DNA of 64,000 nt from Salvia splendens (GCF_004379255.2 NC_056052.1:8673708-8737707), one strand, 5' to 3'. Numbered from the stretch's first letter, positions 1 to 11,106 are shown. Notes: generated by a model from the letters alone, not told the origin. A program made the numbers and translations.

Positions 1-1
1 G

Positions 2-985
2 ATCACATGTTTAATCATATATGTTGATGACATGATTATTACAGGTGACGACCTAGAAGAGATTGAGGAATTAAAGAAAAATCTTTTTCAGGAATTTGAG
101 ATGAAGGACTTGGGGAATCTCAAGTACTTTCTTGGAATTGAAGTGCTAAGGTCAACCAAAGGAATTTTTCTGCGACAAAGGAAGTATATCTTGGACATCC
201 TAGCAGAGACTGGCCTACTGGAATGTAAATCAGCAGACACTCCTCTGGCAGTTAATCACGGATTACAAATCACAGAAGGAGCCAAGTTGGCTGACCGTAG
301 TCGATATCAGCGACTGGTCGGAAAACTCATATATCTCTCGCACACTAGGCCAGATATTGCCTATGCAGTTGGGGTCGTAAGTCAGTTCATGCATAAGCCG
401 CAGACAGATCACATGGAGGCAGCACTTAGGATTTGTCGGTATTTGAAGGGAACTCCAGGGCATGGAGTGTTGTTCGCCAAAAATGGGCATCTTGAGATTC
501 ATGGTTATACAGATGCTGACTGGGTAGGGAACCCAAACGATAGGAAGTCTACAGCAGGCTACTTTACCTTTGTTGGAGGTAATTTGGTAACATGGAGAAG
601 CAAGAAGCAGAAGGTGGTGGCTCTTTCGAGTGCTGAAGAAGAATTTCATGGGATTAAAAGTGGGTTGACCGAGATTTTATGGTTAAGGAGATTGATGAAA
701 GAGATTAATCTCTCTCCAAGCAAGTGCCAGTTGTATTGTGATAACAAAGCCGCTATAAGCATCTCACAAAATCCAGTACAACATGATCGAACGAAGCATG
801 TGGAGGTTGACAGACACTTCATCAAAGAAAACATTGAGAATGGGATTGTCGAACTCCCTTTTATTCGCTCTGAGGATCAACTTGCAGACATCCTAATTAA
901 AGCAGTCAACTCAAGGAGCTTTGAAGATGTGCTTTCCAAATTGAGTTTTGGAGATCCCACCACTCAATTTGAGGGGGAGTGTTGA
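2..985 (+). CDS. Ty1/copia pol, RT and RNase H end (partial)
   Basis: This is the C-terminal part of a copia polyprotein, the reverse transcriptase and RNase H that copy element RNA into DNA. The frame is open from the window edge, so the true start lies outside. The RT catalytic motif YVDDM is near the beginning, followed by the connection region (RYQRLVGKLIYLSHTRPDIA). RNase H motifs follow: YTDADWVG, SSAEEEF and YCDNKAAISI, then HVEVDRHFIKE near the end. No stop interrupts this part. The stop overlaps a purine-rich tract and the start of an LTR, the usual 3' arrangement in copia elements. Small departures from consensus (DILIKAV where DIFTKAL is usual) suggest mild decay. Family assignment is secure; activity cannot be judged without the 5' part. 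Confidence 0.92.
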   Translation: MTCLIIYVDDMIITGDDLEEIEELKKNLFQEFEMKDLGNLKYFLGIEVLRSTKGIFLRQRKYILDILAETGLLECKSADTPLAVNHGLQITEGAKLADRSRYQRLVGKLIYLSHTRPDIAYAVGVVSQFMHKPQTDHMEAALRICRYLKGTPGHGVLFAKNGHLEIHGYTDADWVGNPNDRKSTAGYFTFVGGNLVTWRSKKQKVVALSSAEEEFHGIKSGLTEILWLRRLMKEINLSPSKCQLYCDNKAAISISQNPVQHDRTKHVEVDRHFIKENIENGIVELPFIRSEDQLADILIKAVNSRSFEDVLSKLSFGDPTTQFEGEC

Positions 986-1234
986 GAAAAGGAGAAGTAT
1001 CAATAAGCATTAAAGAATAATAGAGTTCCAAGAATGGAATTCCAAGAAGCATTGAAGATGTGCATGTTCCAATAATAGTGTAGTTCCATGAATATACATT
1101 TATTGTAGGATCTCAAAGGTCACCAACATCCCTATAAATATATGGGTGTTGAGTACCATTTAATCATTCAATCAAATACAATTATCTTCTCTCATTGCTT
1201 TCTTCTCTAAATATGTTGTCTATATTATTTAACA
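980..1234 (+). repeat. Copia 3' LTR, about 255 bp
   Basis: The LTR starts with TGTTGAG directly after a polypurine tract (GAGGGGGAG, 971-979) and runs to a CA at 1233-1234. A TATA-like CCTATAAATA lies at 1131-1140 and would place an RNA start within the LTR. It belongs to the pol fragment at 2-985. The matching 5' LTR is outside the window, so the exact ends are inferred from TG...CA and the tract alone. Confidence 0.75.
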
Positions 1235-1237
1235 GTT

Positions 1238-1437
1238 TCCTCATAGTTGAGTCATTTCCATATATAGTAACTTTTTTTTCTTTCTTACTTTACTCTCTCT
1301 TACGTTATTCTCTCCACTTTTTTCACTTTACTTTTTTCTCTCTCTTACTTTTTTATCTTTTTATTTAACATACTCAACATCTCTTTCTTAAACTACGTGC
1401 CGAAAAGTTTTTACTCAACTATGAGAGAGCTGAGGGA
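1238..1437. mobile_element. Stowaway-like MITE, left end truncated
   Basis: Inverted copies of CTCATAGTTGAGT face each other at about 1241-1253 and 1411-1424. The right end carries GAGGGA followed by TA, as in Stowaway elements. The interior is the usual T-rich sequence with short pyrimidine runs. The left end lacks the outer CTCCCT and abuts the copia LTR, so either the LTR insertion or a deletion removed it. Confidence 0.6.
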
Positions 1438-1769
1438 ATACTTACTTTTATAACTTTAAACTAAGTTGGAATTCCTGCAACAATATTTCTGTCCTGCACA
1501 CTATTTGAAACCCTAATACAGTTTTAAATTGTTTCAATTCATCTATCTCCCAAACTATTTCAAACTCAAAAATAATTCACATTAACAATATTTCGCAATT
1601 ATTTATGGTAATTTGGACCCAAGAAATAAGCCATTGCTTGATACACACATAACTTTAAACACTATCTTGCACATTATTCGTAACCCATATGTTAAAATTA
1701 TGGATGTCAATCTAACCCGAAATCTGTGGATTGACCTGCATAGCCCGATAAAATTAGCAGGTCAGAGCT
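1438..1769. other. Spacer without a recognisable gene
   Basis: AT-rich sequence between the MITE and the gypsy LTR. Short open frames here (the longest about 70 codons at 1613-1825) show no recognisable motif and run into the LTR. I see nothing functional. Confidence 0.5.
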
Positions 1770-3417
1770 TGATAAGGCTTGTTTCATGCATGTGTTCTGT
1801 GATAAAAATACACCCAATTCTGTAATCTAACATGCAAATGTGAGCTAGGTGTGTGTGAAGTCCGCCATATTCAGAGAATCAACGGATCAATTGGGCGGGC
1901 GAACGGATCAAAGAATCAAGTCAAAAACTGCAGTGCTAAGTTGAACAAGTCAGAATCAAACGGAGCCAACAGGAGTTTCCCACATAGAAGATGGAGCTAA
2001 AGACCCCACCCCAAAAGCCAAGGGCAGGAATGACATTTTGAGAGGACGTACCCTAGGGATCAGAGCCCTACGCCTCTCTATAAATAGGAAGCCAAGCGCG
2101 AGTAGGAGGAGGACGCTTACACATACGCATACATAAACACATTTAGGAATTCAGCTCTCTTCTAGGGCTGAAATGGTAGCTCATTTTACTTAATATTCCT
2201 GATTTCTGTCACGCACACACTTGGGTTCTAGTCTAGTTTTAGTTGGGTGGTAGTTTATCAAATTTGAAGCCATGTAACACCGTTTCGAGAATGAGCGAAG
2301 ATACAATCTTTATTTTGAGTTTTGCTACATTTGTTTTTAAGTTTCCTTGCTGTTATCGAACTTGAATGTTTTGTTTTGCGAAGTGAATTCGATGAATTGG
2401 TTTCAGCTTACCTTGGATTGTTCTGTTTCCCATGCATGAGTTCTCTGTTTTACCTTTGGTTTCTAATTTGTGAGCATCTTTTAGCTAAGTGATTTTGTTA
2501 CTATTTAATCTGTTGAATCTGAACTGCTAACTTACGATTTTTGCTTAGTTGCGAAGAAATTATGGATAAAGTGTTATAGGATGTTTAGATCTGGTCATTT
2601 GTGGTATGGTAGCGTAGATCTGAGCAGGTTTATGTTGGTTGAAAGTATGATCATGTCTGATTTAGCTTCGGAAGTTGTGGATCTGGTAGCCGATTTGTGA
2701 TTTCTGCATGATTATGGCTTAGTTGCTTGTTCACGTAGATGCAGTTTAAACCTTAGGGTAGATTTTAAATTACAAGTTTGTTGTGTTAAGATCGTTAGGT
2801 CATAAGTGTTCGTAAATGTTCAGATCTGAGTATGCTCTATTTTCTTTTGAATCAGTGAGGAAGATGAAGTTGTTCGGAAAAGTTTACTTTATCGTATGTT
2901 TTGCAAAAGACTGACGCTGGTTTGCTTTTACATTGTTCGGCCATTTCTGGAAATTACAGTATGAGTTGATAAAGTAGATTTTAATTCCATTTAGCAAGTG
3001 GATCAATTTAGTTAGATTAGTCTCTCAGTTCATCAAAGCAAGTAGTTTAACTTAACCCACCCTGTAAAGCGTGGCAGCAGCCATTCCGATTTTGTACTCA
3101 ACAAATGTAGAACACATCGTCTCTGTGGGATCGATCCTTACTTCCCTTTACTAATTAATAGTATTGTGGGACAAGGTTTTGAAATCCATAAGTTCCTCCA
3201 TTTGCGCACGAGATAAGTCGGAATCAAGTCAAGTTGATCAGTTTAAATGTTCACTGGATCCATTCACAGGAATTTGCAGGTAAAAGATATCCATCGATCA
3301 GCTGGATCAGTTTGACCTTCCGATTTGGTCAGTTCACAACGACAGGAGAATTCAGAAATCAACTACGAAAGGGAAAAGAGACAACAAAACACACATGACA
3401 CACTCCAAGAGCTTTCA
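1770..3417 (+). repeat. Ty3/gypsy long LTR (Tat/Athila-like), about 1.65 kb
   Basis: The LTR begins TGATAAGGCTTG and ends TTTCA just before a primer-binding site at 3420. It holds a TATA-like CTCTATAAATAGG near 2078-2091 and, near its 3' part, CTGTGGGATCGATCCTTAC, a motif seen in LTRs of plant Tat/Athila-type gypsy elements. A second LTR at 18713-20183 shares the TGATAAG start, the TATA-region layout and the GTGGGAT(T)CGA motif, so both come from related families. The left boundary is set by similarity to that second LTR; no target-site duplication was identified. Confidence 0.72.
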
Positions 3418-3419
3418 AA

Positions 3420-3437
3420 TGGCGTCATTGCCAGGGT
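3420..3437 (+). promoter_or_regulatory. Gypsy primer-binding site, tRNA-Asp type, decayed
   Basis: TGGCGTCATTGCCAGGG lies three bases after the LTR end. It matches the tRNA-Asp-complementary site TGGCGCCGTTGCCGGGG of Tat/Athila elements, except that each mismatch is a C-to-T or G-to-A change at a former CG. This is the classic trace of cytosine methylation and deamination. It would have primed minus-strand DNA synthesis. Confidence 0.75.
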
Positions 3438-3529
3438 TGATGACGTTCATCATACATTTGTTGCAAGACACTTTGGTGTAAATATTGTTAATATTTTCTT
3501 TTTCTTTCTTTTGATTTCGGTTTAGAGAC

Positions 3530-4366
3530 AGCTCAGGGAGACAACAATGAAGAATCAACGTCCTTATCTATGTGGATCAACCGCTTTACTCGCTGGTGAC
3601 CAAAGGGGCAACTAGGGCAGAAAAACACATAGATGGGCGGAGCGTCTCAGGTTTTGTTTAAAAAGATTAGTGTAAATGTTGTAAATAAACTTTTCGTGGT
3701 TTTTTGTTTTCCCCAGTTGGAAAGTACTGAGTTCGGGAGGCAAACAGAGAAAGAAGTGGAACCAAACACTATCCAACGCAAATCACTTCCCATTCCACCA
3801 ACCAGCTTGGATGGTAATAGTAAAGAAAGTCAGGACACCATCCTAGCGAGTCCATCCGACTCAATAGCCACCCTAAACGAGGAAGAAACTACCATGGTTT
3901 GTGATCAGGAAGATGATCCGGAGATAGGTTCACTCTATGCCCACTTGGAGAATGAACCAACATCTGCCATCTCCACCACCTGGGGACAGGAAGCAGTATA
4001 TGTGGAACTTGAATTACTAGCCATCTTACTTGTGTTTTTGGGAAAGTCCAATTGAGTTCTTACGTGAGTTCAACAAAATCTGCAAGATACAGAAAAGGCC
4101 ATCTGGGTCAAGTGAGGAGGATTTAAAGCTAAAAGCCGTCCCCCTCTCCTTAAAGGGAAAACAGATATTTGGTTTAGGGGGTTAGAACCTAACGCCATCA
4201 AGACAAGGTCAGATTTCAGGGGGGAGTTTTTCAACCAATTCTTTCTAGCGGCGAAGACAAATATACTCCGGAGGGAGATCAAAGAAGCTACCCAGGCGTA
4301 TGATGAGAGCTTAAGTAAATATTGGCGCAGATACAAAGGTCTTCTAGACGCAAGCCCAAACCACAT
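3530..4366 (+). pseudogene. Ty3/gypsy gag remnant
   Basis: The remnant encodes part of the capsid-type Gag of a gypsy element, in the right place after LTR and primer-binding site. Recognisable pieces include ESPIEFLREFNK (around 4040-4080), then a retrotransposon-gag core reading LKAVPLSLKGK, DIWFRGLEP, FFNQFFLAAKTNILRREI and YDESLSKYWRRYKGLL up to about 4366. At least two frame changes are needed (near 4040 and near 4160). The upstream stretch 3633-4040 is open but low-complexity and acidic. Sequence after 4366 switches abruptly to a copia LTR, so the rest of gag and all of pol are missing. Confidence 0.75.
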
Positions 4367-4557
4367 CAAGGTAAAATAGCTAATCCGTAGAAAAGCATGT
4401 TTTAGGTTTCAATTATTCTTAAAGCATGATTTATTTGAGCTATGAGCATGATACATGTGATAATTGCGCGAATAGAATTTGTCTAAATAATATGCTAAAT
4501 AGATCGCTTTCGTTATCTGATTTATTTGTATGCACGCTTCCGCTGCCAACCCCTTCA
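4367..4557 (+). repeat. 3' part of a copia LTR
   Basis: This piece ends GCTGCCAACCCCTTCA, two bases before a TGGTATCAGAGC primer-binding site, so it is the inner end of a 5' LTR. It matches, in opposite orientation, the inner end of the LTR at 29714-31051: shared stretches include AAGCATGTTTTAGG and GAGCATGATACATGTGATAA. Its left side is fused to gypsy gag, so the LTR is 5'-truncated. Confidence 0.7.
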
Positions 4558-4559
4558 GT

Positions 4560-4571
4560 TGGTATCAGAGC
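4560..4571 (+). promoter_or_regulatory. Copia primer-binding site, tRNA-iMet type
   Basis: TGGTATCAGAGC is complementary to the 3' end of initiator tRNA-Met, the usual primer of plant copia elements. It lies two bases after the LTR end at 4557. Confidence 0.8.
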
Positions 4572-5208
4572 CAGTCTTTGGCTCTGATTATTTGGATTTA
4601 AATTTCGCGAAATTCATGTATAACATTTGTTATTCGATCGAAGCATTGTTCTTGTTTTTGTTGTTAAATCATTTTATGCCATTATTAAAACTCAAGAACA
4701 ATCGAATCAAAGAACTCCAAAATTTTCGAGCACACAAGAGGGTGGCATCTCTAATCCGTCAGCGCTTGGCCACCGATACAGATCGCCGCTTACATTGCCG
4801 CCGAAGTAGGGTCGTCATATCGCAGTGGCGGAAGCGAGGGTTCACGAATCACTGGGCGATGCCTGCCACTGAGCTTCACTACGTCTAGAACGAGCGAGGA
4901 CTCGTTGAGCACCCACACCCACGTTTCTCCCACGCACCGCCTCTCAACCCATCCATCCTAAACTCCAAACGAACTCTTCTGATTAGTGTTTGTTTTAGTT
5001 CAAACACCCAATGTCGATGTGTTCGCAATAACTTTTTGCTTTAAGAAGTTGTTCAAACTTAAGAGAAAAAAATAGTCGTTGATGTTGTAGAATTACATTC
5101 ATATCAGCTTGACCTTAATAATTGAACACAAGATTTATGTGACTTGTTTTTTCTGGTGGACCATTTGAATAGGATCAGCAATGGCTCATTTGTAAAATTG
5201 TAACTATA
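4572..5208 (+). other. Decayed copia leader region
   Basis: Non-coding sequence downstream of the primer-binding site. An open frame of 120 codons (4526-4888) spans the LTR end, the binding site and this leader, so it is not a gene. No gag follows; the element is cut off by a TIR element at about 5210. Confidence 0.5.
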
Positions 5209-5566
5209 TACTAAATTCTAATTTTAGTCCCTTACATTTGCTCTAAATTCTTTTTGGTCTCATACATTATGTTTGTGACATTTGGTCCCTTACATATTGT
5301 TTGGTACCTTTGGTCATAAACATATTGTTTTTGTCCAAAATAATCATTTTCTGTTAAATTAACTATCAAAATGTTTGATCAATTTAATTACTTATTATAA
5401 TCTAGGACTAAAGTCCAATTTTAGTCTCGTACATATTCCATAAAATTCGTTTGGGTCCCATACATTAAGTTTGTGACCTTGTTTGGGACCAAAATGTACC
5501 AAACAAATGTAAGGGACCAAAAAGAATTTTAGGACAAATGTAAGGGACCAAAATTGGACTTTAGTC
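5209..5566. mobile_element. Small TIR element(s), possibly Mutator-type MITE
   Basis: A perfect 17-bp inverted repeat, GACTAAAGTCCAATTTT, bounds 5406-5566. The interior repeats inverted versions of GGTCCCTTACAT. The preceding 5209-5405 is a similar, more diverged left end. The pattern suggests two nested or tandem copies of one family. I could not see a 9-bp target duplication, so the superfamily is a guess. Confidence 0.6.
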
Positions 5567-5629
5567 TATAAAAAAATTATACGTTTGCTCTAAGAGCATG
5601 TTCAACAATGCCCTTCTACAATGCCCTTC

Positions 5630-5760
5630 AAAAAATTATACTTATCCACTGTTCCATCAGCCTTAAATTTCATTTTAAGTACCCATTTGCAACCTAGAGG
5701 TTTCGCACCTTCAGGTAGATCTACCACCCCAAGTGTGGTTTAGTAAAATTGAGTCAATTT
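5630..5760 (-). pseudogene. Copia reverse transcriptase scrap
   Basis: Read on the minus strand this encodes a short RT start, with WGVVDLPEGAKPLGCKWVLKMK and FKADGTVDKY recognisable across one frame. It follows the gag-pol remnant at 5898-8363 in the right order, but RT ends after about 40 codons where AAGAGCATGTTCAACAATG-type MITE sequence begins. Confidence 0.7.
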
Positions 5761-5897
5761 CGCTTTGAACAACTTCTCTCCAATGTAGCCCGTCTAGGCC
5801 ATTGAAGGCTACTTTTATAGATGTTGGTTCTTCATCTAATATAAAGCAATGTAGTCAGGACCAAATGTTTTTGGTGTTCTGACTCTAGTACCACGTC

Positions 5898-8363
5898 TTA
5901 GTACTGTATCCTTTGGATCGGGCCTTGCACGCTTGCGCGATTCAGGTTCCTTATCCGCTGATTTAGAACTAGTGGCTTCAATCTCCACTGGTTAGAACTA
6001 GTGGCTTCTTCTTCAATTCTTGTCTCAGAATTGGTTAACACTTTTTCCTTGTCTTTGCAAGAAAATGTATTTCGAGAAATACAGCATTCTTGACTCAATC
6101 GTGTTCCTACTGTAATAGTCGATATTTCAGACTTGTGAACAACAAATCGATATGCACTACTATTAAGTACATATCCAATGAAGATGCAATCAGCCGTCTT
6201 AGGTCCGATTGTAACTTCTTTGGGCGGAGGAACCATCACCTTTGCCAAACCCCACACTTTGAGGTATTTGTAGGATGACTTCCTTTCCTTCCACAACTCA
6301 TAAGGAGTAACATCTTTTCCTTTGAGAGGGATTTTATTCAAGATATAGTTGGCTGTCAATACAGCTTCCTCCCACATGTTATGTGGTAATCCTGAAGTCA
6401 GAAGCAGTGCATTCATCATCTCTTTTAGAGTTCGATTCTTGCGTTCTGCGACACCATTAGATTGTGGTGAATATGGAGCAGTTGTTTGATGAATTATATC
6501 ACTTGCGTTGCATAACTCCTCAAACGGGGCTACATATTCGCCTCCTATATCGCTTCGAATCGTTTTGATTTTACAACCAAGTTGATTCTCAACTTCGTTC
6601 TTATAATTTTTGAACGCTTCTATTGTTTCATCTTTACTTCTTAAAAGATAAATGTAGCAATACCTTGTGCAATCATCTATGAAAGTGATAAAGTACTTTT
6701 TACTACCTCTAGTTTGCACCGTCTTTAAATCACATACGTCCGTGTGAATTAATTCAAGGGGTTTTGTGCTTCGTTCAACCGAGTGAAACGACAACTTAGT
6801 CATTTTTGCTTCAAGACAAATTTCACATTTATCTTGGGTATCCACTTCATTAGCCTTTAGTAAATCTAAATTCACTAATCTTTTGATGGCTTTTGAATTT
6901 ACATGTCCCAATCTACAATGCCATAAATTTGAACACTTAGTCAAATAAGAGGAAGTAGATGCTTTATTATTATTAGCCAACGGCTTTGCAACACTGCGAG
7001 TTGCCACACTAAGCTTGAAAAGCCCATCGGTTACATAACCTTTTCCGAGGGATTTTCCAAACTTGTACAATGCAAACCTATCAGACTCAAATACAAGTTT
7101 AAACCCCTTATTAACTAGTATTGATCCTGACACTAGGTTCTTGCGGATGTCCGGGACATGCAGCACATCCTTCAAAGTGATAGTGACGCCAGGCGTCATC
7201 ATGAGAATCATGTTGCCAACGCCGAGGATTTCGGACGATGCTTGATTCCCCATGTTGATCTTCCTCCCTTCAACAACAGTGTAGGAGGCAAACTTGCTCC
7301 TATCTGAGCAGACATGAGCAGTAGCGCCGGTGTCGATGTACCAGCCACCCTTGTTATCAACAAGGTTAACTTCTTTAGTGACCACAACAATGAGGTCGTT
7401 TTCATCCCAGTCCTTGAACTCCTTCTCAACGAAGTGGGCAGCCGGCCTCTTCTTCTTGCTGCGGCAGTCCTTTGCAAAGTGGCCCGGTTTGCCACATTTG
7501 TAGCAATTGCCTTCAAACTTCTTTGTAGGCTGCTTTTCCTTCCCTTTGTCACTTGAATGATTTGGGCGAGGGCATTTGTTGGAGGGACCGCCCCGCTCCA
7601 ACAGATTTGCTTTGGCTTCAAGTGGGGTGAAGCCCTTAGCCTTTTGGTCGCTTTTGCGCACATCAGCCTCAATGCGCAATTTCACGATCAAGTCTTCAAG
7701 GGTCATCTGCTTTCGCTTGTGCTTGAGATAGCTCTTGAAGTCCTTCCAACTAGGAGGAAGCTTGTCAATGATCGTGCACCTTAGGAATTTGTTGGGCAAT
7801 GTCATCCCTTCAGCCACTAATGCGTGGATGATCATTTGGAGCTCTTGGACTTGCTCCATGATGGGTTGAGAGTCGACCATCTTGTAGTCCATAAATTGGG
7901 AAGCTACAACTTGCTCCGTTCCTGCAACATTATCTATGCTATACTTTTTTTCTAGGCTTTCCCACATCTCTTTTATGTAGTTACAACGGAGTATACATTG
8001 TACAAACTATCATCTAAAGCACTTAGAATGAAATTTTTAAAAAGATAATCTTCTTTTCTCCAAGCTTCATAGTCCGCCATGACTTCGAACCTGGTCTCTT
8101 GATCGCTTGGCGCGGGGCAGCTCGTTTTCCGTGAGGAAGTTGGCGACGCCCAATGTTGTCAAGTAGAACAACATCTTTTGGTACCACCTTTTGAAGTCAG
8201 ATCCTCCAAACTTTGGTGGCTTCTCGGCAGGTGGCATCATTCTTGGTGCCAAAGGTGCCGAACTTGGTCCATGGAAGGAACCAATTCCGTTGCCCCCGAA
8301 GGAGCCAACAACGTGGTTGGGCATAGAGCCCCCACCATTCATGTTGGGCATAGAGCCCGCCAT
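5898..8363 (-). pseudogene. Ty1/copia gag-pol without reverse transcriptase
   Basis: Gag begins near 8363 (MAGSMPNMNGG) and continues through PPKFGGSDFKRWYQKML. Frame changes near 8100 and 7970 break it. From 7967 a 689-codon open frame gives the rest of Gag, a CCHC zinc knuckle ([14 protein letters not shown], about residues 155-168 of that frame), the protease motif DTGA (about 212), a GAG-pre-integrase HRL-type region ([14 protein letters not shown]), and the integrase core with its D, D and E in [14 protein letters not shown] and GVAERKN. The frame ends shortly after integrase at 5898, and only a scrap of RT follows. The element would package RNA and integrate DNA if whole; this copy cannot reverse-transcribe itself. 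Confidence 0.88.
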
Positions 8364-8620
8364 GATCGTACTATCCCCAAAGGAACTAGCACTCGCGTGA
8401 GACCCGAAGGCCCTAGCACTCGTGTGAGACCCGAAGGCCCCAGCACGCGACCACGAGCACGGACTCGGGCTCGGGCAGGCGGCGGCGCGCGTGTGAGCTA
8501 TTTCACCCATCTTGGTCCACTATAATTATTAAGTAACATAAGTCACTTAATTTAAACACATTAAAAGATGTGTCACTTCTCCAATGTGGGATAATTAACA
8601 CTAGTTAATTATTTCCTAAG
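8364..8620 (-). other. Copia 5' leader, possible LTR start
   Basis: On the minus strand TGTTAATTATCCCACATTGG begins near 8604 and resembles LTR starts of some plant copia elements. It is followed by GC-rich short repeats (GAGACCCGAAGGCC twice near 8400-8440) before gag. No primer-binding site is visible, so part of the 5' end is probably deleted. Confidence 0.4.
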
Positions 8621-9869
8621 CTCAAACTCCAAGCTTTAATTAAAAAGCTAATTATTCTCAACTTTAATTCACTATTTCTCACTCACCGGAAATTTGATTT
8701 GAGAAAGTGAATTTACTACATTTATCTACGTAAAATGTAGATCGACGCTATATCATTTTATTTCACAAAATTAGATGTCTCGTCACATTTATTATTTGGT
8801 CCAAATCCATTGACCGGACATATTTATTCCATGATTTCTATACATTTATATTACTAATAACGTAATGTCGTTACCCACTAACACCGTATTAACTATTTTA
8901 TCTCTTTCTCTATATTTTTACTAATTTCGCATATATAAAATTGCATCTGTATCCAAAGTTTATTAAGGAATTAAAAGACCAATATTTTTAATGTGTGGTT
9001 GAAAATTTCCAACAAAACAAAATTTGTGTATACGTTAGAATTGATAAGATCAAGATAGGGTCGTCACCATTTTTCGTTTTCCTCATTCCTCGTTTTCTAC
9101 GTTTGAATATGTAACTATAACGTGATTAAGATACTGCAAATAAAAACAAGTTCAAGAATTTACAATGGAGTTGAAAATTAATTAAAAATTCACAAGAAAT
9201 TTGTATGTATTCTTAATGGCGTTTTTCGTTTTTATTCAAAAAAACTGGTAGAAGAAAAGTGAAGGAACCTATACACGCGAATTGTAGAATAGAGTCATAG
9301 ACAAAGCTCATGTATGAAGAAAAATTACCTTTTGGTTTCCCAAATATTAAGATTTTATTTTATTTAGCTATGAAATTTTACTTTGAAGTTTCAAAAGGAT
9401 TTTCGATTAAATTTGGCATATAATTTTCATTAGTATTAGTTGAATAGAAAATAGAATCGTCATAAATGTAAGACATACAAATAATGAAGTTCTTTTGTTT
9501 AATTTTCAAACTTAAAAATGAAATATAAATTATTAACTTCCTATTGTACTCAATTTCATAATTTAAATAGCTGTTATCTCTTTTTCTATAAATTATAATA
9601 TAAAAATAAGAAAACATTACCACTTCTTATTTATTAATAGTCTCATAATACCAAGGATTCATTGTGATTTCCCTATCACCATGTTCTTATAATTTAGAGT
9701 CACTAAATTAAACTTAAATTGTTCTGCATATTTACAAGATCATAAATTGAAGGAAAACTATTCACAAATTAAAAAAAAAACACTAATTCAGCAGACAAAA
9801 TAATGGAAAACATTACAAATATATAATTATTCTATTTACTTATATAAATAAAAAGTAGTACAAAAATAT
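8621..9869. other. AT-rich spacer
   Basis: No open frame with recognisable motifs. The 81-codon frame at 9378-9623 (minus) is a composition-driven run of Tyr, Ile, Asn and Lys codons and is not convincing. Confidence 0.5.
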
Positions 9870-10061
9870 CTAGGGCCAAGTTAAGTCGAGGCAGACCCTA
9901 GGGAGATCTTGTTGGAAATGCACTTCGTTGTAGCTTTTGCAGCAGGCTTCTCTGGCAACCTTTTTGGTGAAGGAAGACGGCGGTGGCGGCAGCGACAGCA
10001 CGAGGGTGTCGAGGCTTTCGTGGCGAATGACCTCGGATAAGAGAAGAAGTAGAGACGCCAT
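9870..10061 (-). CDS. Small hypothetical protein, 63 aa
   Basis: An ATG at 10061 opens a 63-codon frame starting MASLLLLLSEVIRHESL, with a PPPPSS stretch and a central KKVAREACCKSYNEVHF. I do not recognise the family. It is locally GC-richer than its AT-rich surroundings, and two copies of CTATAAATCC lie 50-100 bases upstream on the same strand, within a duplicated stretch of about 40 bp, which would suit a TATA promoter. It could be a small peptide gene, a first exon, or chance. Nothing nearby helps to assign a role. Confidence 0.35.
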   Translation of the reverse strand: MASLLLLLSEVIRHESLDTLVLSLPPPPSSFTKKVAREACCKSYNEVHFQQDLPRVCLDLTWP

Positions 10062-10844
10062 TATTTAGAATTAGAGAGATGAATTTTGATGAATGAATTA
10101 ATGAGATGGATTTATAGGGATGAATGAATAAATGAGATGGATTTATAGGGATGAATAAGTAGGTGTGAGTGGTTGGGATTTTCAAATCTGAATTTAGTGT
10201 GTTATAAAACTATGGGGCAACTACAGTTTAGTAGTAGATGGTATTTTATTTTGATTGTTTTATTACACCGCCTTCATCTCTCGCACACAGACACAGACAC
10301 AGACACAGACACAGACACAGTCACACAAGCCAGTTTCCAGCTGGGGTATGAAATTTTTTTAGTGTTAGACACATGTGTCAATGCATGCCTATAGAAAATG
10401 TAAATTTAAATATGTTGATAATATAAATATAAAATTGAGAAATTAGATTATTTTTCAAATGGACTCTGATAAATCACCAATGTCTTTGGAGGTGTGATGC
10501 ATTTTCAACCTAGAAAGGTCTAAATAAAAATGAATAAAGATCTCATACTCACATTTACCATTTTAGTATGTAAACAATATATTATGCAATTGCTTTTTCC
10601 ATTTTTAGCAAGCGGACCATATTCCATTCACTCGTTACACTTATATTTTATTATAAAAACTAATATTTCATTCGTCCGCCATTAGAAGTCCCGATTTAAA
10701 ACTTTTGTTCATCCGCCATTAAAAATTCCGATTTACCATTTTTGTCCATGCACCATTAAGAGTCTTGGTTCAGTTTTACTATAAATAGCAGGTAGCAAAC
10801 TTTCAATTAACTCATTCCATTCATATTCTATTATAAAATTAATA
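10062..10844. other. Spacer with (CAGACA)n microsatellite
   Basis: Holds the possible promoter of the 63-aa frame, a hexanucleotide repeat CAGACA (about six units) at 10286-10323, and AT-rich sequence with Stowaway-like scraps (CCGCCATTAGAAGTCCCG) around 10670-10800. No gene seen. Confidence 0.6.
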
Positions 10845-11106
10845 CTCCACCCGTCCACCATTTAAAGAGCCCTTTTGACTCGGTATGGGTTTTAAGAAAT
10901 TGTTTGACTTTGTGAAGAAAAATAAAGAGAGAAAGTGAGTGGAATGTATGACCCATTTAAAGTATCAGTTTTATATTAGATTATGAGTGTAAAAATGTTG
11001 GTGGAATGTGGGTTTCACATACTGAAGAGGAATAAAGTAAATGATTCTATAAATCGTGGACAAACCAAAATGGCAAAATGATTCGTTAAATGGTGGATGG
11101 AGGGAG
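10845..11106. mobile_element. Stowaway-like MITE, 262 bp
   Basis: The left end CTCCACCCGTCCACCATTTA and right end TAAATGGTGGATGGAGGGAG are inverted repeats with few mismatches. TA flanks both sides, the expected Tc1/mariner target duplication. It is non-coding. Confidence 0.85.

Noticed and set aside
4526..4888. 120-codon plus-strand frame
   Set aside because: It crosses a copia LTR end, primer-binding site and leader, so it is not a gene.
10173..10394. 73-codon plus-strand frame with Asp-Thr repeats
   Set aside because: Created by the CAGACA microsatellite.
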